From contig JBNAIG010000035.1 in NCBI GenBank assembly GCA_050031985.1, forward strand, positions 1-64,000: a stretch of 64,000 nt of DNA, written 5' to 3'. A model generated the notes under the pieces. That model saw nothing but the letters and a program-made list of their open reading frames with translations. It ran no database searches and had not been told where the DNA came from. A program made the translations under genes and the position numbers. The stretch is from SZUA-368 sp028533045. Its GTDB lineage: Bacteria; Spirochaetota; Spirochaetia; DSM-2461. Shown in pieces: positions 40,619 through 49,360 of the stretch; the stretch's first letter is position 1; each line of letters opens with the position of its first letter.

Positions 40619-42493
40619 GTGGCAAAAATACCAACTAAAATCGGAAAGTATCCCATTGAGGCCAAGGTGGCCGAAGGGGGAATGGGAGCTGTCTACAAAG
40701 GGGTTCATCCCACGTTGAACCGGCCTGTTATTCTTAAAAGGCTGACCCTTAAAAACAGTGAGCATCTGACCGAAAGATTCCGTCGCGAAGCGCGGATGAT
40801 GATGAACTTTAAAAACGAGAATATTGTTAACTTTTACGACCATTTCAAGGCCGGTGATTCCTACTATATCGTTCTGGAATATATCGACGGTTCGGACCTG
40901 AATAATCTCCTGACCCGAGAGCGTTATTTAAACTGTGATCTGGCTCTCTACATTTTTAGAGAGAGCTGTAAAGCCCTTAAGTACGCCCACAAGCATCAGG
41001 TTATTCACAGGGATATCAAGCCGGCCAACATCATGTTCAACTCCTCCGGAGAAGTGAAGCTGGTGGACTTTGGTGTCGCCCATGAGGGCACAGAAGAAGA
41101 AGCGGGCCTTACCACGGACGGTATGACCGTAGGGACCCCTTCCTACATGGCTCCCGAACAGTTCCAAAGCTCCCGCAATGTGGACGCCCGGGCGGATATC
41201 TACTCCATGGGTGTTATGCTCTATCAGATGGTTACCGGCAAGAAACCTTTTCCCGGCGGCTATTCTCCCGAGCTTATTGCGGCTATTCAAAAGAATAAGT
41301 ACATCCCCCCCCGCAAGCTGAACCCGGAGATCAGCCCCCTTACGGCAAAGATTATCCGTAAGTGTATGCGCGGCAAGGCGGACAAGCGCTATAAAAGTGT
41401 CGATGAGATTTTAACTCTTCTGGATCGCTATTTTCGAAATCTTGATGAAATGGCTATCGTTGAGGAACTGCAGGCCCGTATCGCCGGGGAAGATGTTCCG
41501 GAAAAGAAGAAGCGCAAGATTCGCCTGGGCCGAATGGTGGCTATTGGCGGCGGTGCTGTGGCTCTTTTGGCCGCTGGTACTGCAGCCTGGTGGTTCGGAC
41601 TTTTCCATGAGTTTCTATTTACCAACTCCTACGGACGGTTAAACCTGGAAATTCATGTGACCGCTGACTATAAGGAGTATGACCAGATCTATAGAAACGT
41701 GGCTATTTTTGTCGATGACGATAACACCATCCCCGATGTGGACAAGAACGTCATTATGCGACATGTAACCACGGAGAATGGGGATATTCACAGTTTTAAG
41801 AGTCTTCCCCTATATCTGGAAAGCGGTCGTTACCGTCTTAAGATTCAAGTGGAGGATCTTCTTTACTGGTACACCGTGTATCTTCCTCCCCGGAATGAGC
41901 AAAAAGCGGATCCCTCCACGGAGAAGGGAGAAGAGATTGTTCTTGAAATTATGGACCTTCCCGTTTCCACGGTGGATGTGAACTGGCAAATAAAGGACTG
42001 TTTTACAAAAGCTAACGTGGCTCGTGGTACGGTTATCAAAATTTTTAACGGGACCGATTGGGTAAATTACCTTCCCGGTGAACAGGAGCTTCTTTCCGGT
42101 AAGGTACACAAGTTCCGTTTTGAGAGAGCAGGATATTACCCCAAGGAGTATTCCCTTAAGGTTTATCCCTTTCAAAAGGAGCTCACCATTGAAGTCATTA
42201 TGACACCTGTGGCGGCTACGGTTCAGCTAAACAATAAGCTTGAGAAGCTCTCCTTCTCACTTAACGGGGACAACCGTTACGTAGAAGGGTCTTCCGTGGG
42301 AACCTTAACAAAACTACCCGAATTGGTCGAAGGGGCAAATACCCTCAAATTGACTCCGGGTATCTATTTACTGGAATTTAAGAGCGGCCGAAAAACCGCC
42401 TCTATCGAATTGGATTTGGAACAGGGCGAGAGATATTCTCTTTCTCTGGGACTGAATGCTGATGAATCGGAACTGCTGATTACTGAGGAGTAA
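40619..42493 (+). CDS. Membrane-anchored Ser/Thr protein kinase (PknB-like)
   Basis: A 624-residue Hanks-type kinase. The catalytic domain (about 8-275) has the glycine loop AEGGMGAVYKG, the ATP-binding Lys in VILKRL, HRDIKPAN, VDFG and MAPE, all intact. A single membrane helix follows near 302-324 (VAIGGGAVALLAAGTAAWWFG). The 300-residue C-terminal part is outside the cytoplasm, predicted to be beta-rich with repeated units, and has no PASTA motif; it may sense an envelope signal. The start is GTG. It is in a tight operon with the phosphatase before it and FHA-domain genes after it, which fits a phosphothreonine signalling pathway. Confidence 0.93.
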   Translation: MAKIPTKIGKYPIEAKVAEGGMGAVYKGVHPTLNRPVILKRLTLKNSEHLTERFRREARMMMNFKNENIVNFYDHFKAGDSYYIVLEYIDGSDLNNLLTRERYLNCDLALYIFRESCKALKYAHKHQVIHRDIKPANIMFNSSGEVKLVDFGVAHEGTEEEAGLTTDGMTVGTPSYMAPEQFQSSRNVDARADIYSMGVMLYQMVTGKKPFPGGYSPELIAAIQKNKYIPPRKLNPEISPLTAKIIRKCMRGKADKRYKSVDEILTLLDRYFRNLDEMAIVEELQARIAGEDVPEKKKRKIRLGRMVAIGGGAVALLAAGTAAWWFGLFHEFLFTNSYGRLNLEIHVTADYKEYDQIYRNVAIFVDDDNTIPDVDKNVIMRHVTTENGDIHSFKSLPLYLESGRYRLKIQVEDLLYWYTVYLPPRNEQKADPSTEKGEEIVLEIMDLPVSTVDVNWQIKDCFTKANVARGTVIKIFNGTDWVNYLPGEQELLSGKVHKFRFERAGYYPKEYSLKVYPFQKELTIEVIMTPVAATVQLNNKLEKLSFSLNGDNRYVEGSSVGTLTKLPELVEGANTLKLTPGIYLLEFKSGRKTASIELDLEQGERYSLSLGLNADESELLITEE

Positions 42494-42498
42494 AAACT

Positions 42499-43356
42499 AT
42501 GACAGAAAGCGGTAAGATGGGATTATACACGGCTATCGGTGCGGTAGGCGGACTGGCGGCCTTTGCTCTGGTGGGATTGATTTCCCTCATGAAAGAGAGC
42601 TTTGGTAGCTATCTATTTTTTAATATTGTAATGGGAGCCTCCTTTGGGCTGGCCATTGGTGCCGTATTGGGCAGTGCGGAAGGTATCGTTCACGGCAATA
42701 AGCAGAAAATTATCAAGGGACTCCTTTACGGAACCCTTACCGGTATTGCCGGTGGTATTGTAGGGGTTTTTCTGGGACAGTCATTGCTTATGAAGTTTGC
42801 CCGAACCCTGGGGGAAGTCCCTCTATTTATGGGGGCGTTGATTCAGGCCCTGTGTTGGATGATCATGGGAATGTTTGTCGCTCTGGGCGAAGGACTCCGG
42901 TCCCGTTCCGGTTTTAAACTAACCTATGGCCTTCTGGGAGGTTTAACCGGTGGTTTGCTGGGGGGATTTATCCTGGAACTGCTCACCTCCCGTTTTATTG
43001 GACTTATTGTCCTGGGAGCTTCTATCACTTTCTTTTACGCCCTTATGGAAAAGAATTTTTCCCGCGGTGTGCTTCGCGTGCTTAACGGCTCTATGAAGGG
43101 GAAAAAATTGGCTCTTAATCAGAGAAAATTGACCGTAGGTTATGGTCCCGGTAACGATCTGGCTCTATCAGGCTATGACGGGGTGGAAGAAAAATGTCAT
43201 GCCGTAATCACTGTTAAAGGAGACGGGGTGACCGTTGAACCTTTTAGCCACCGCTATGATGTATTTGTTAATGACGAAAAGACACAGAAAATCCGTCTCA
43301 AATATGAAGATGTGATTCGCATTGGTGAAGCGCGATTTTTGTACGAGGTAAAGTAA
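42499..43356 (+). CDS. Membrane protein with C-terminal FHA domain
   Basis: A 285-residue protein. Residues 1-185 hold five or six membrane helices with many Gly residues (LYGTLTGIAGGIVGVFLG, LLGGLTGGLLGGFI), and the cytoplasmic end (about 195-285) is a forkhead-associated domain: KLTVGYGPGNDLALS, EKCHAVITV and VFVNDEKTQKIRLKYEDVIRIG. The usual G-R-S/H residues of phosphothreonine-binding FHA loops are partly replaced (GYGPGND), so binding strength is uncertain. It lies between the kinase and the vWA-FHA protein and probably docks a phosphorylated partner at the membrane. Confidence 0.8.
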   Translation: MTESGKMGLYTAIGAVGGLAAFALVGLISLMKESFGSYLFFNIVMGASFGLAIGAVLGSAEGIVHGNKQKIIKGLLYGTLTGIAGGIVGVFLGQSLLMKFARTLGEVPLFMGALIQALCWMIMGMFVALGEGLRSRSGFKLTYGLLGGLTGGLLGGFILELLTSRFIGLIVLGASITFFYALMEKNFSRGVLRVLNGSMKGKKLALNQRKLTVGYGPGNDLALSGYDGVEEKCHAVITVKGDGVTVEPFSHRYDVFVNDEKTQKIRLKYEDVIRIGEARFLYEVK

Positions 43357-44762
43357 TGAAAAACAGATTTTTTACAATTATACTATTAAGCCTGATTCCT
43401 TTTGCCCTTAACGCGGAAAATATTGCCATAACAGGTATCGATTCCACCGGTATCCTTAGGGATCAGAGGGTAGATTTATACATTACCCAGACTGACGACT
43501 TGGGCACACCTATTGAAAACAGCGACGATCTGACCGTTTATGAATCTCCCGACGGAGACAAGTGGTTTCCCGTCGAATCGGAGTTAACCGTGGATAGTGA
43601 AGCCAATAGACGTGATGGAATCGGCTTCCTTATGCTAATGGATAATTCGGGCAGTATGTACGATGACCTTAACGGCAAGGCTACCGATGTGTACACTAAC
43701 CAGAGAATGACCCATGCCAAGAGCGCCATGCAGACCTTTATCGGTTCAATCGAGGACAGCCGGGACAGGGTAGGGTTGGTTATGTTCAATACGGACTACC
43801 GCATTCTGAGCGAAAGTACCAAGAACCGCAGCGCCCTTTTGGAACAGCTGGAATACATTAAAAAGCCCGAAGCGGAAAAGGCCTATACCGAACTCTATGC
43901 CTCTTTGGATAGAAGCTCTCAGTTTTTCGAAGATCAGGGAGAGAAGGGGCGTAAGATCATTATTGTTCTTTCCGACGGGGAAAACTACTCCTTCTATAAA
44001 AACAAGGGGGAACTTCATCCCGAATACGGAGACCGGCTTTTCACTCCGGAAGAAGCGGCGGAAAACCTTAATAAAGAGGGGATTACCCTCTATGCCATTC
44101 ACTTTGGTCTGAATCACGATCCCTATCTGGGAGAGATCGCCCGGGAAACGGGCGGCCGCGTTTTCGATGCAAGAAACGGGGAGCAGTTGGCCCTGGTATA
44201 TAATAACATTCGCCGGGCTGTCATGGATGAGTACAGAGTAAGCTATAAGGCGGGAGTCTACCATTCTCCCAAAGTATTTGTTAAAATCGGCTCTTCCTCT
44301 ATTGAATCGGAAGCACGATACTACTATAATTCAGCCCTGTTTGGTGAATCGGGGAATCTCCCCCTTCTGGTTCTGCTGCTTTTTTTGATAATCGCAGTAG
44401 CCCTTTGGCTTGTTCTTACCAAAATCAGACTTGAACGGGTAAATAGCGCGCCCCATATCGAATTACTCGGTCCCGGCGGACTGCGCAACAAAGTTCAGGA
44501 ACTGAGTGACGGCAAGACTATCATTGGAACCAGTGAAAACCATGACATGACAATTATGGGCCACGGCGCCCCCTCGGAGAAGGAATCGGCCACCATCATC
44601 TACGATGAGAAGAAGCAGGCCTTTACGCTGGTAGCAGGAGAAGGGGAAGCCACTATGGTAAACAACAAGCAGGTTTCCGAAAAAGAACTGCAGGCCGGTG
44701 ATGTCATCAAAGTGGGAGATAACCTGATAATTTTTGATGATGAAGGAACGCAGGTAAGATAA
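43356..44762 (+). CDS. vWA domain protein with membrane anchor and C-terminal FHA-like domain
   Basis: A 468-residue protein with a signal peptide (about residues 1-20), a von Willebrand factor A domain (about 85-300) with an intact metal site D96-N-S98-G-S100 and IIVLSDGEN, one membrane helix (about 332-354, PLLVLLLFLIIAVALWLVL), and a cytoplasmic FHA-like domain (about 375-465, TIIGTSENHDMTI, VNNKQVSEKELQAGDVIKVG). The vWA part would face the periplasm and bind a ligand or complex; the FHA part would face the kinase. Its start overlaps the previous stop by one base (TAATG). Confidence 0.85.
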   Translation: MKNRFFTIILLSLIPFALNAENIAITGIDSTGILRDQRVDLYITQTDDLGTPIENSDDLTVYESPDGDKWFPVESELTVDSEANRRDGIGFLMLMDNSGSMYDDLNGKATDVYTNQRMTHAKSAMQTFIGSIEDSRDRVGLVMFNTDYRILSESTKNRSALLEQLEYIKKPEAEKAYTELYASLDRSSQFFEDQGEKGRKIIIVLSDGENYSFYKNKGELHPEYGDRLFTPEEAAENLNKEGITLYAIHFGLNHDPYLGEIARETGGRVFDARNGEQLALVYNNIRRAVMDEYRVSYKAGVYHSPKVFVKIGSSSIESEARYYYNSALFGESGNLPLLVLLLFLIIAVALWLVLTKIRLERVNSAPHIELLGPGGLRNKVQELSDGKTIIGTSENHDMTIMGHGAPSEKESATIIYDEKKQAFTLVAGEGEATMVNNKQVSEKELQAGDVIKVGDNLIIFDDEGTQVR

Positions 44763-44763
44763 G

Positions 44764-45351
44764 ATGGGACATAGAGGAGAAATCTTCACAAGAAAAATAT
44801 ATGTTAAGGATGGTGAGAAAACCTATTTCTTTAACATTAAGGAAAACCGTTACGGCGATCGTTTTCTTAACATGGTGGAAAGCAGTAAAAAAAAGGAGGG
44901 AGGAGACTTCGTCCGTAATTCCATTATGATTTATCAGGAAGATTTAATTCCTTTTATGGATGGTTTCTCCCTGTCCCGGACACATCTGGACAAACGTGAT
45001 AAAACAATGCTCTCCCTCTCCAAGGCAAAGGAGGGAGGGCGCAGAACCTTTCACTTTTCCGTTAAATGGAATAAATTCGGCTGGGGTTCTATTTTTATTT
45101 CCGAAGAACGGGCCGATCATGTCTCCGAACGGAGAAATGAAACGATTCTTATAGATGAACGAGACCTGGAAGATTTTCTTAAGGGCTACGAACCGGCTAT
45201 GTCAAGGTTGAGGGAGGAGAAAAAAGAAGTACCCGCCCCTTCCCGGCCCAAACCGGTAAAAGTGAGAATTAGTAAGCCTTCCCGGAGCACAACGGCCAAG
45301 CCTGTAAAGGCCGCCAAAAAAGAGCGGGTAAAAATTACCGTCAAAAAATAA
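44764..45351 (+). CDS. PUR-domain nucleic-acid-binding protein
   Basis: A 195-residue protein with two PUR-type repeats: about 8-60 (KTYFFNIKENRYGDRFLNMVES, split at the usual point, then IMIYQEDLIPFMDGF) and about 78-145 (RTFHFSVKWNKFGWGSIFISEE, then ETILIDERDLEDFLKGY). This beta-sheet/helix pattern binds single-stranded DNA or RNA; Bpur of Borrelia and DUF3276 proteins of Bacteroidetes are relatives. A basic tail rich in Lys, Pro and Arg from about 150 on may bind nucleic acid as well. It is the last gene of the kinase/FHA operon, 1 base after the vWA gene, so it may be a phosphorylation target. Confidence 0.78.
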   Translation: MGHRGEIFTRKIYVKDGEKTYFFNIKENRYGDRFLNMVESSKKKEGGDFVRNSIMIYQEDLIPFMDGFSLSRTHLDKRDKTMLSLSKAKEGGRRTFHFSVKWNKFGWGSIFISEERADHVSERRNETILIDERDLEDFLKGYEPAMSRLREEKKEVPAPSRPKPVKVRISKPSRSTTAKPVKAAKKERVKITVKK

Positions 45352-45368
45352 ATCTGTGATCGATTTAA

Positions 45369-45397
45369 TTGATTAATTAAGCCGTCTGTACTAGATT
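45369..45397 (+). promoter_or_regulatory. Candidate promoter of the OmpA-like gene
   Basis: TTGATT, a 17-base spacer and TAGATT, then 6 bases to the GTG at 45404, with no Shine-Dalgarno site. The layout is the same as at the B1 gene and suggests a leaderless mRNA. Confidence 0.45.
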
Positions 45398-45403
45398 TAA
45401 TAT

Positions 45404-46441
45404 GTGAAGAAACTGTATATCGCCCTGGACGGGGGTAACAAGCTCTATCTCGATTCTCCCGATAGCTTCAGGAAAAAGAAATTTCGCCTCCGTTCAGTAG
45501 ATAAAAATCAGCCCCAGGTACGCATTAGCATGGGTGTTGAGTATGATCATAGGGATTATTCCCTTCACTCAGTTTTTCTTAAAAACCTCTCTTCCTCCCA
45601 AGATGATTTCACCTACCTTGACTGTTCTCTTGAGAGACAGGGAGGAAAACTGTTTCTTCTGATGAAAAACAGAGGCCGTACGGTTTGCCAAGACTCTTTT
45701 AGTCCCGTGCCCAGAAGAATTCTTATCCGAAACATTCTTTGGGTTCTTTTGGTTTTCCTTCTTTTGGGAGGGTTGGCCGGTCTTCTTCTAACGCTCGATT
45801 TTTCCAGACTTTCCGGTAGCTCTGCCATTTATAACACACAGCACGATAGCACTCCAGTCCCTTCAGAAACCAAGCCGGTCAAACCGGAGATGAAGGATGA
45901 CTCTGCACCTATTGTGGCTGAAGAGACGAAGAGAGAAACGATTCCCGTAGAATCTGAACCGGCAAGACCTTCGGAGCCCGATACCAAGGAAAAGGTAATT
46001 ATCACCGAGTCCCAAGCCCTATCGGAGGAACAGCCTGTACTTGAAGAGGAAGCTGAGCCTCAAGTTGTTATAGAAGTGGAAATTCCTTCTCCCGATTTTT
46101 CTCTGGTGGATAAGGGCGACCTGCTCCTTCACTTTTCTCCCAATAATTCAGACTTAGATGATGAGTCAATTGAATCCCTTAAAAATGTTCTCTCATTTCT
46201 CTTGGAATATCCTTCGCTTAATGTTAGTATAACCGGGCATTGCGCCATAGCCGGGACCGAAGCGGGTCGAAGGGAGATTTCCGTTCAAAGGGCCAAAAAT
46301 GTGGAAACCTGGTTAAAAGCCGGCGGGTGGAAGCCCGAAGTCCCTCCCATTGTAAGAGGAGAGGCCGGAGACTATCCCTTGACTCGGGATCCGGAAGACC
46401 AGGAAATCAACCGGCGCGTAGAAATTGAATTAAGCGAATAA
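45404..46441 (+). CDS. Inner-membrane-anchored OmpA-like protein
   Basis: A 345-residue protein. Residues 1-105 form a small soluble beta-rich domain, followed by one membrane helix (about 107-128, ILWVLLVFLLLGGLAGLLL), a long Pro/Glu/Lys linker (about 145-225) that could span the periplasm, and a C-terminal OmpA-family peptidoglycan-binding domain (about 235-345) with SITGHCAIAGTEAGRREIS and the RAKNVETWL helix. In the canonical motif GH-T-D-N-x-G, the T-D-N is replaced by C-A-I here. It would tie the inner membrane to the cell wall, much like MotB-type or signalling anchors. The start is GTG. Confidence 0.8.
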   Translation: MKKLYIALDGGNKLYLDSPDSFRKKKFRLRSVDKNQPQVRISMGVEYDHRDYSLHSVFLKNLSSSQDDFTYLDCSLERQGGKLFLLMKNRGRTVCQDSFSPVPRRILIRNILWVLLVFLLLGGLAGLLLTLDFSRLSGSSAIYNTQHDSTPVPSETKPVKPEMKDDSAPIVAEETKRETIPVESEPARPSEPDTKEKVIITESQALSEEQPVLEEEAEPQVVIEVEIPSPDFSLVDKGDLLLHFSPNNSDLDDESIESLKNVLSFLLEYPSLNVSITGHCAIAGTEAGRREISVQRAKNVETWLKAGGWKPEVPPIVRGEAGDYPLTRDPEDQEINRRVEIELSE

Positions 46442-46451
46442 GGAAAAATCT

Positions 46452-46910
46452 TTGAATCTATTCAACAATATCCCCCTCACGGCAAGTTTTGCCGCTCTGG
46501 TGATTGCTCAAGTTTTAAAAGTCATACTCGTTCTTATCTTTGACAGGAAGGTAGAGATGTTCCGTTTGAGTAGTACCGGTGGCATGCCTTCCTCCCATTC
46601 AGCTGCTGTGGCGGCTCTCTCTGCCGCTATCGGCTATATTCACGGCATGGATTCTCCCTATTTCGCCATTGCCGCCGTATTCAGCATTGTGGTTATTTAT
46701 GATTCCATTGGTATTCGCCGAGCCGCTGGTAAACACGCAGAAATCCTTAACTCCCTGGTGGAGGAGTTTTCACACCTTTGGGATGAGGGTGATAAACCGA
46801 AAGCTCTAAAAACCCTTCTGGGGCATACCTATTCCCAAACCTTTGTGGGTACTTTGTTGGGAGTATTTGTAGGTCTTTTTGCCTGTCGCTGGGATCTTTT
46901 CGTGAATTAA
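46452..46910 (+). CDS. Divergent PAP2 family membrane protein
   Basis: A 152-residue membrane protein of the divergent PAP2 family (DUF212). It has the motif STGGMPSSHSAAVAALS (about 38-54), a middle helix with VVIYDSIGIRRAAGKHAEILN, and GHTYSQTFVGTLLGVFVG near the end. Such proteins are related to membrane phosphatases of lipid phosphates such as undecaprenyl pyrophosphate, though activity of this subgroup has not been shown to my knowledge. The start is TTG with AGGA upstream, 10 bases after the OmpA-like gene, so it is likely co-transcribed. Confidence 0.85.
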   Translation: MNLFNNIPLTASFAALVIAQVLKVILVLIFDRKVEMFRLSSTGGMPSSHSAAVAALSAAIGYIHGMDSPYFAIAAVFSIVVIYDSIGIRRAAGKHAEILNSLVEEFSHLWDEGDKPKALKTLLGHTYSQTFVGTLLGVFVGLFACRWDLFVN

Positions 46911-46991
46911 TTCACAAGCCTCTCTGGCATTTTTTCCCTTTTCGTAGTATTTTACTCACATAACATTGGATAAAATCAAAGGAGGCTGATT

Positions 46992-48077
46992 ATGGCCAGA
47001 AAGATTAACTTTTTTGCGGGACCTTCCGTTCTTCCCGTTGAGGTATTGGAAGAATTAGGGAAGGAAATGGTGGATTTCAAAGGGAGCGGTTTATCCCTCG
47101 TGGAAACCAGCCACCGCTCAGCTACCTATGACGAAGTCCATATGGGAGCTCTTAACCTTTTTAGAGAACTTCTCCAGGTTCCCGATAACTACAAGATTCT
47201 TTTCCTTCAGGGTGGCGCAACCCTGCAGTTTTCCATGATTCCCCTTAACCTTATGGGTCAGGGCGGCACTTGTGACTTTGTTAACAGCGGCGCCTGGGCC
47301 AAGAAAGCTCTGGCCGATGCCAAGAAGATCGGTAATGTAAATGTTGTTTGGGACGGTAAGGATTCCAGCTATATGACCCTTCCCGAAGCAGCTTCTGTTA
47401 AACCCAGCGCCGGTTCCTCCTATCTTCATCTAACCAGTAACGAAACCATCGGCGGTGTACAGTGGAAAGAATTTCCCAAGACCGGTGATGTTCCCCTCGT
47501 AGCGGATATGTCTTCCGATATTCTTTGCCGTCCCCTAAATGTGAATGATTTTGGTCTTATCTACGCCGGTGCCCAGAAGAACATCGGACCTTCCGGTCTT
47601 ACTGTGGTTATCGTACGGGACGACCTGATCGAAAGACACGCCGATGAGCTTACTGCTTATATGGCCTATAAGACTCATGCAGAAAAAGATTCTCTTTACA
47701 ATACTCCCGGTGTATTCCCCATCTGGGCCATGGAACTGGTTCTGAAGAGAATGAAGAGCCTCGGTGGTCTTGATGCCTTTGAAAAGATGAATCAGGAAAA
47801 AGCCGACCTTCTGTACAATGTAATCAGCCAGTACAGCGATTTTTACAACTGCCCTGTAGATGAAAAATACCGATCTGTGATGAACGTCGTATTTACCACT
47901 CCCGGTGAAGAGACTGACAAGGCTTTTGTTGCCCAGGCAGCGGAAAAGGGTATGTTGGGTCTTAAGGGTCACAGAAGCGTTGGCGGCTGCCGAGCTTCTA
48001 TCTATAACTCCATGACCAAAGAGGGTGTGGAAACTCTGGCATCCTTCATGGAAGATTTTGCCAAGGCTAACTCCTAA
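46992..48077 (+). CDS. serC: Phosphoserine aminotransferase
   Basis: A 361-residue PLP enzyme of class V aminotransferases that converts 3-phosphohydroxypyruvate and glutamate to 3-phosphoserine and 2-oxoglutarate in serine synthesis. NFFAGPSVLP at the N-terminus, HRSATYD, LQGGATLQFSM and the PLP-lysine region YAGAQKNIGPSG (Lys near 195) are all typical, as are the C-terminal GLKGHRSVGGCRASIYN residues. The length is normal. It has a strong Shine-Dalgarno site (AAAGGAGG). The next gene starts on its stop codon (TAATG). Confidence 0.95.
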   Translation: MARKINFFAGPSVLPVEVLEELGKEMVDFKGSGLSLVETSHRSATYDEVHMGALNLFRELLQVPDNYKILFLQGGATLQFSMIPLNLMGQGGTCDFVNSGAWAKKALADAKKIGNVNVVWDGKDSSYMTLPEAASVKPSAGSSYLHLTSNETIGGVQWKEFPKTGDVPLVADMSSDILCRPLNVNDFGLIYAGAQKNIGPSGLTVVIVRDDLIERHADELTAYMAYKTHAEKDSLYNTPGVFPIWAMELVLKRMKSLGGLDAFEKMNQEKADLLYNVISQYSDFYNCPVDEKYRSVMNVVFTTPGEETDKAFVAQAAEKGMLGLKGHRSVGGCRASIYNSMTKEGVETLASFMEDFAKANS

Positions 48078-49360
48078 TGTCTAAAGTAGAGGATATGCTT
48101 TCCAAGGTGGGATTGGGCCTTCCCCGTATTATGCTTCCCAACGATAAGATTGATTACACCAAATGGTCCGTTGTGGCCTGTGATCAGTTTACTTCGGATA
48201 AGAAATACTGGAAGGATGTGGAATCTGTGGCTGGAGACGCTCCGTCTACCCGCCGGATGATACTACCCGAAGTTTATCTGGAAGAGATTGACAAGGAAGC
48301 GGAACGGGACAAGATTAACGAGACGATGGAGACCTATCTTAATGACGGGACTCTTGAAGCCTGTGAGCCCGGTTTTGTTTATGTTGAACGAAGCACGCCC
48401 CATGTTAAGAAACGACAGGGACTGGTGGTGGCTCTGGATTTGGAAATGTACGATTTCCAGAAAGGAACCAATACCCCCATCCGACCTACGGAAGCTACCG
48501 TTTTGGACCGTCTTCCCGCTCGTATTGATGTACGGCGGAATGCGGTTCTGGACCTGCCCCATATTCTGGTTCTTTTTGACGATCCCCAAAAGAAGGTTTT
48601 CTCTCTTATGGAGAAGAATGCCGACTCCCTGGAGACTCTTTATGACTTTGATCTGATGAAAGAGGGGGGCCATATCTGCGGCCGTTTGGTTAAGGATGAA
48701 GCTCTCCTGGAAGAATTGGCCGGTCTTTTTGAAAGCCTCAAAGCTAACAAACCCCTTCTTTTTGCCATTGGTGACGGGAACCACTCCCTCGCTTCGGCGA
48801 AAGAAGTATGGCGAGAGTTAAAAGAGAAGGGCGCTCCTGCGGATCATCCCGCCCGATACGCCCTGGTGGAAATCGAAAATATTCACGACGACGGACTGGT
48901 TTTTGAACCTATTCATCGTGTTCTCTTTGCTATGAAGGACGACTCTTTCTTTGAAGGAATTAAAGCCCTTCCCGGAGCGGTAGCCCAGGAAGTAGCTTCT
49001 CTGGAAGATATTAAAGCTAAAATGGGCGAAGAAGGTTACATTGGTTTAACCTGGAAGGGGAAGTACTGGCTTCTTAACCTTAAGGGGGACGCCGATGAGC
49101 TGGAAGCGGAAAGACTTCACGCCTTTCTCGATCCCTGGTTGGATGCGAATGGTATAACTGTTGACTACATCCACGGAGATGAAGCTTATCTTGAACTCTG
49201 CTCTCAGGAAGGTAACGGCGGTGTCTATTTACCTGCCATTGACAAGTCCGAATTCTTTGGTTTGGTAGATCGTAAAGGCTCCATGCCCCGCAAGACGTTC
49301 TCCCTGGGTGAAGCGGAGGAGAAACGGTATTACCTGGAAGCGGCTAAGCTTATTCCCTAA
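48077..49360 (+). CDS. DUF1015 family protein
   Basis: A 427-residue soluble protein of the DUF1015 family. Typical elements are GLGLPRIMLPN near the start, WSVVACDQFTSDKKYW, VYVERSTPHVKKRQGLVVALDL, FAIGDGNHSLASAKEVW (the most conserved part, with GDGNHS) and IDYIHGDEA-like DYIHGDEAYLE. Family members are often next to serine-biosynthesis genes, as here with serC, but no reaction is established. Expression is coupled to serC by the one-base overlap. The 3' end overlaps the convergent GSCFA gene by 4 bases. Confidence 0.9.
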   Translation: MSKVEDMLSKVGLGLPRIMLPNDKIDYTKWSVVACDQFTSDKKYWKDVESVAGDAPSTRRMILPEVYLEEIDKEAERDKINETMETYLNDGTLEACEPGFVYVERSTPHVKKRQGLVVALDLEMYDFQKGTNTPIRPTEATVLDRLPARIDVRRNAVLDLPHILVLFDDPQKKVFSLMEKNADSLETLYDFDLMKEGGHICGRLVKDEALLEELAGLFESLKANKPLLFAIGDGNHSLASAKEVWRELKEKGAPADHPARYALVEIENIHDDGLVFEPIHRVLFAMKDDSFFEGIKALPGAVAQEVASLEDIKAKMGEEGYIGLTWKGKYWLLNLKGDADELEAERLHAFLDPWLDANGITVDYIHGDEAYLELCSQEGNGGVYLPAIDKSEFFGLVDRKGSMPRKTFSLGEAEEKRYYLEAAKLIP

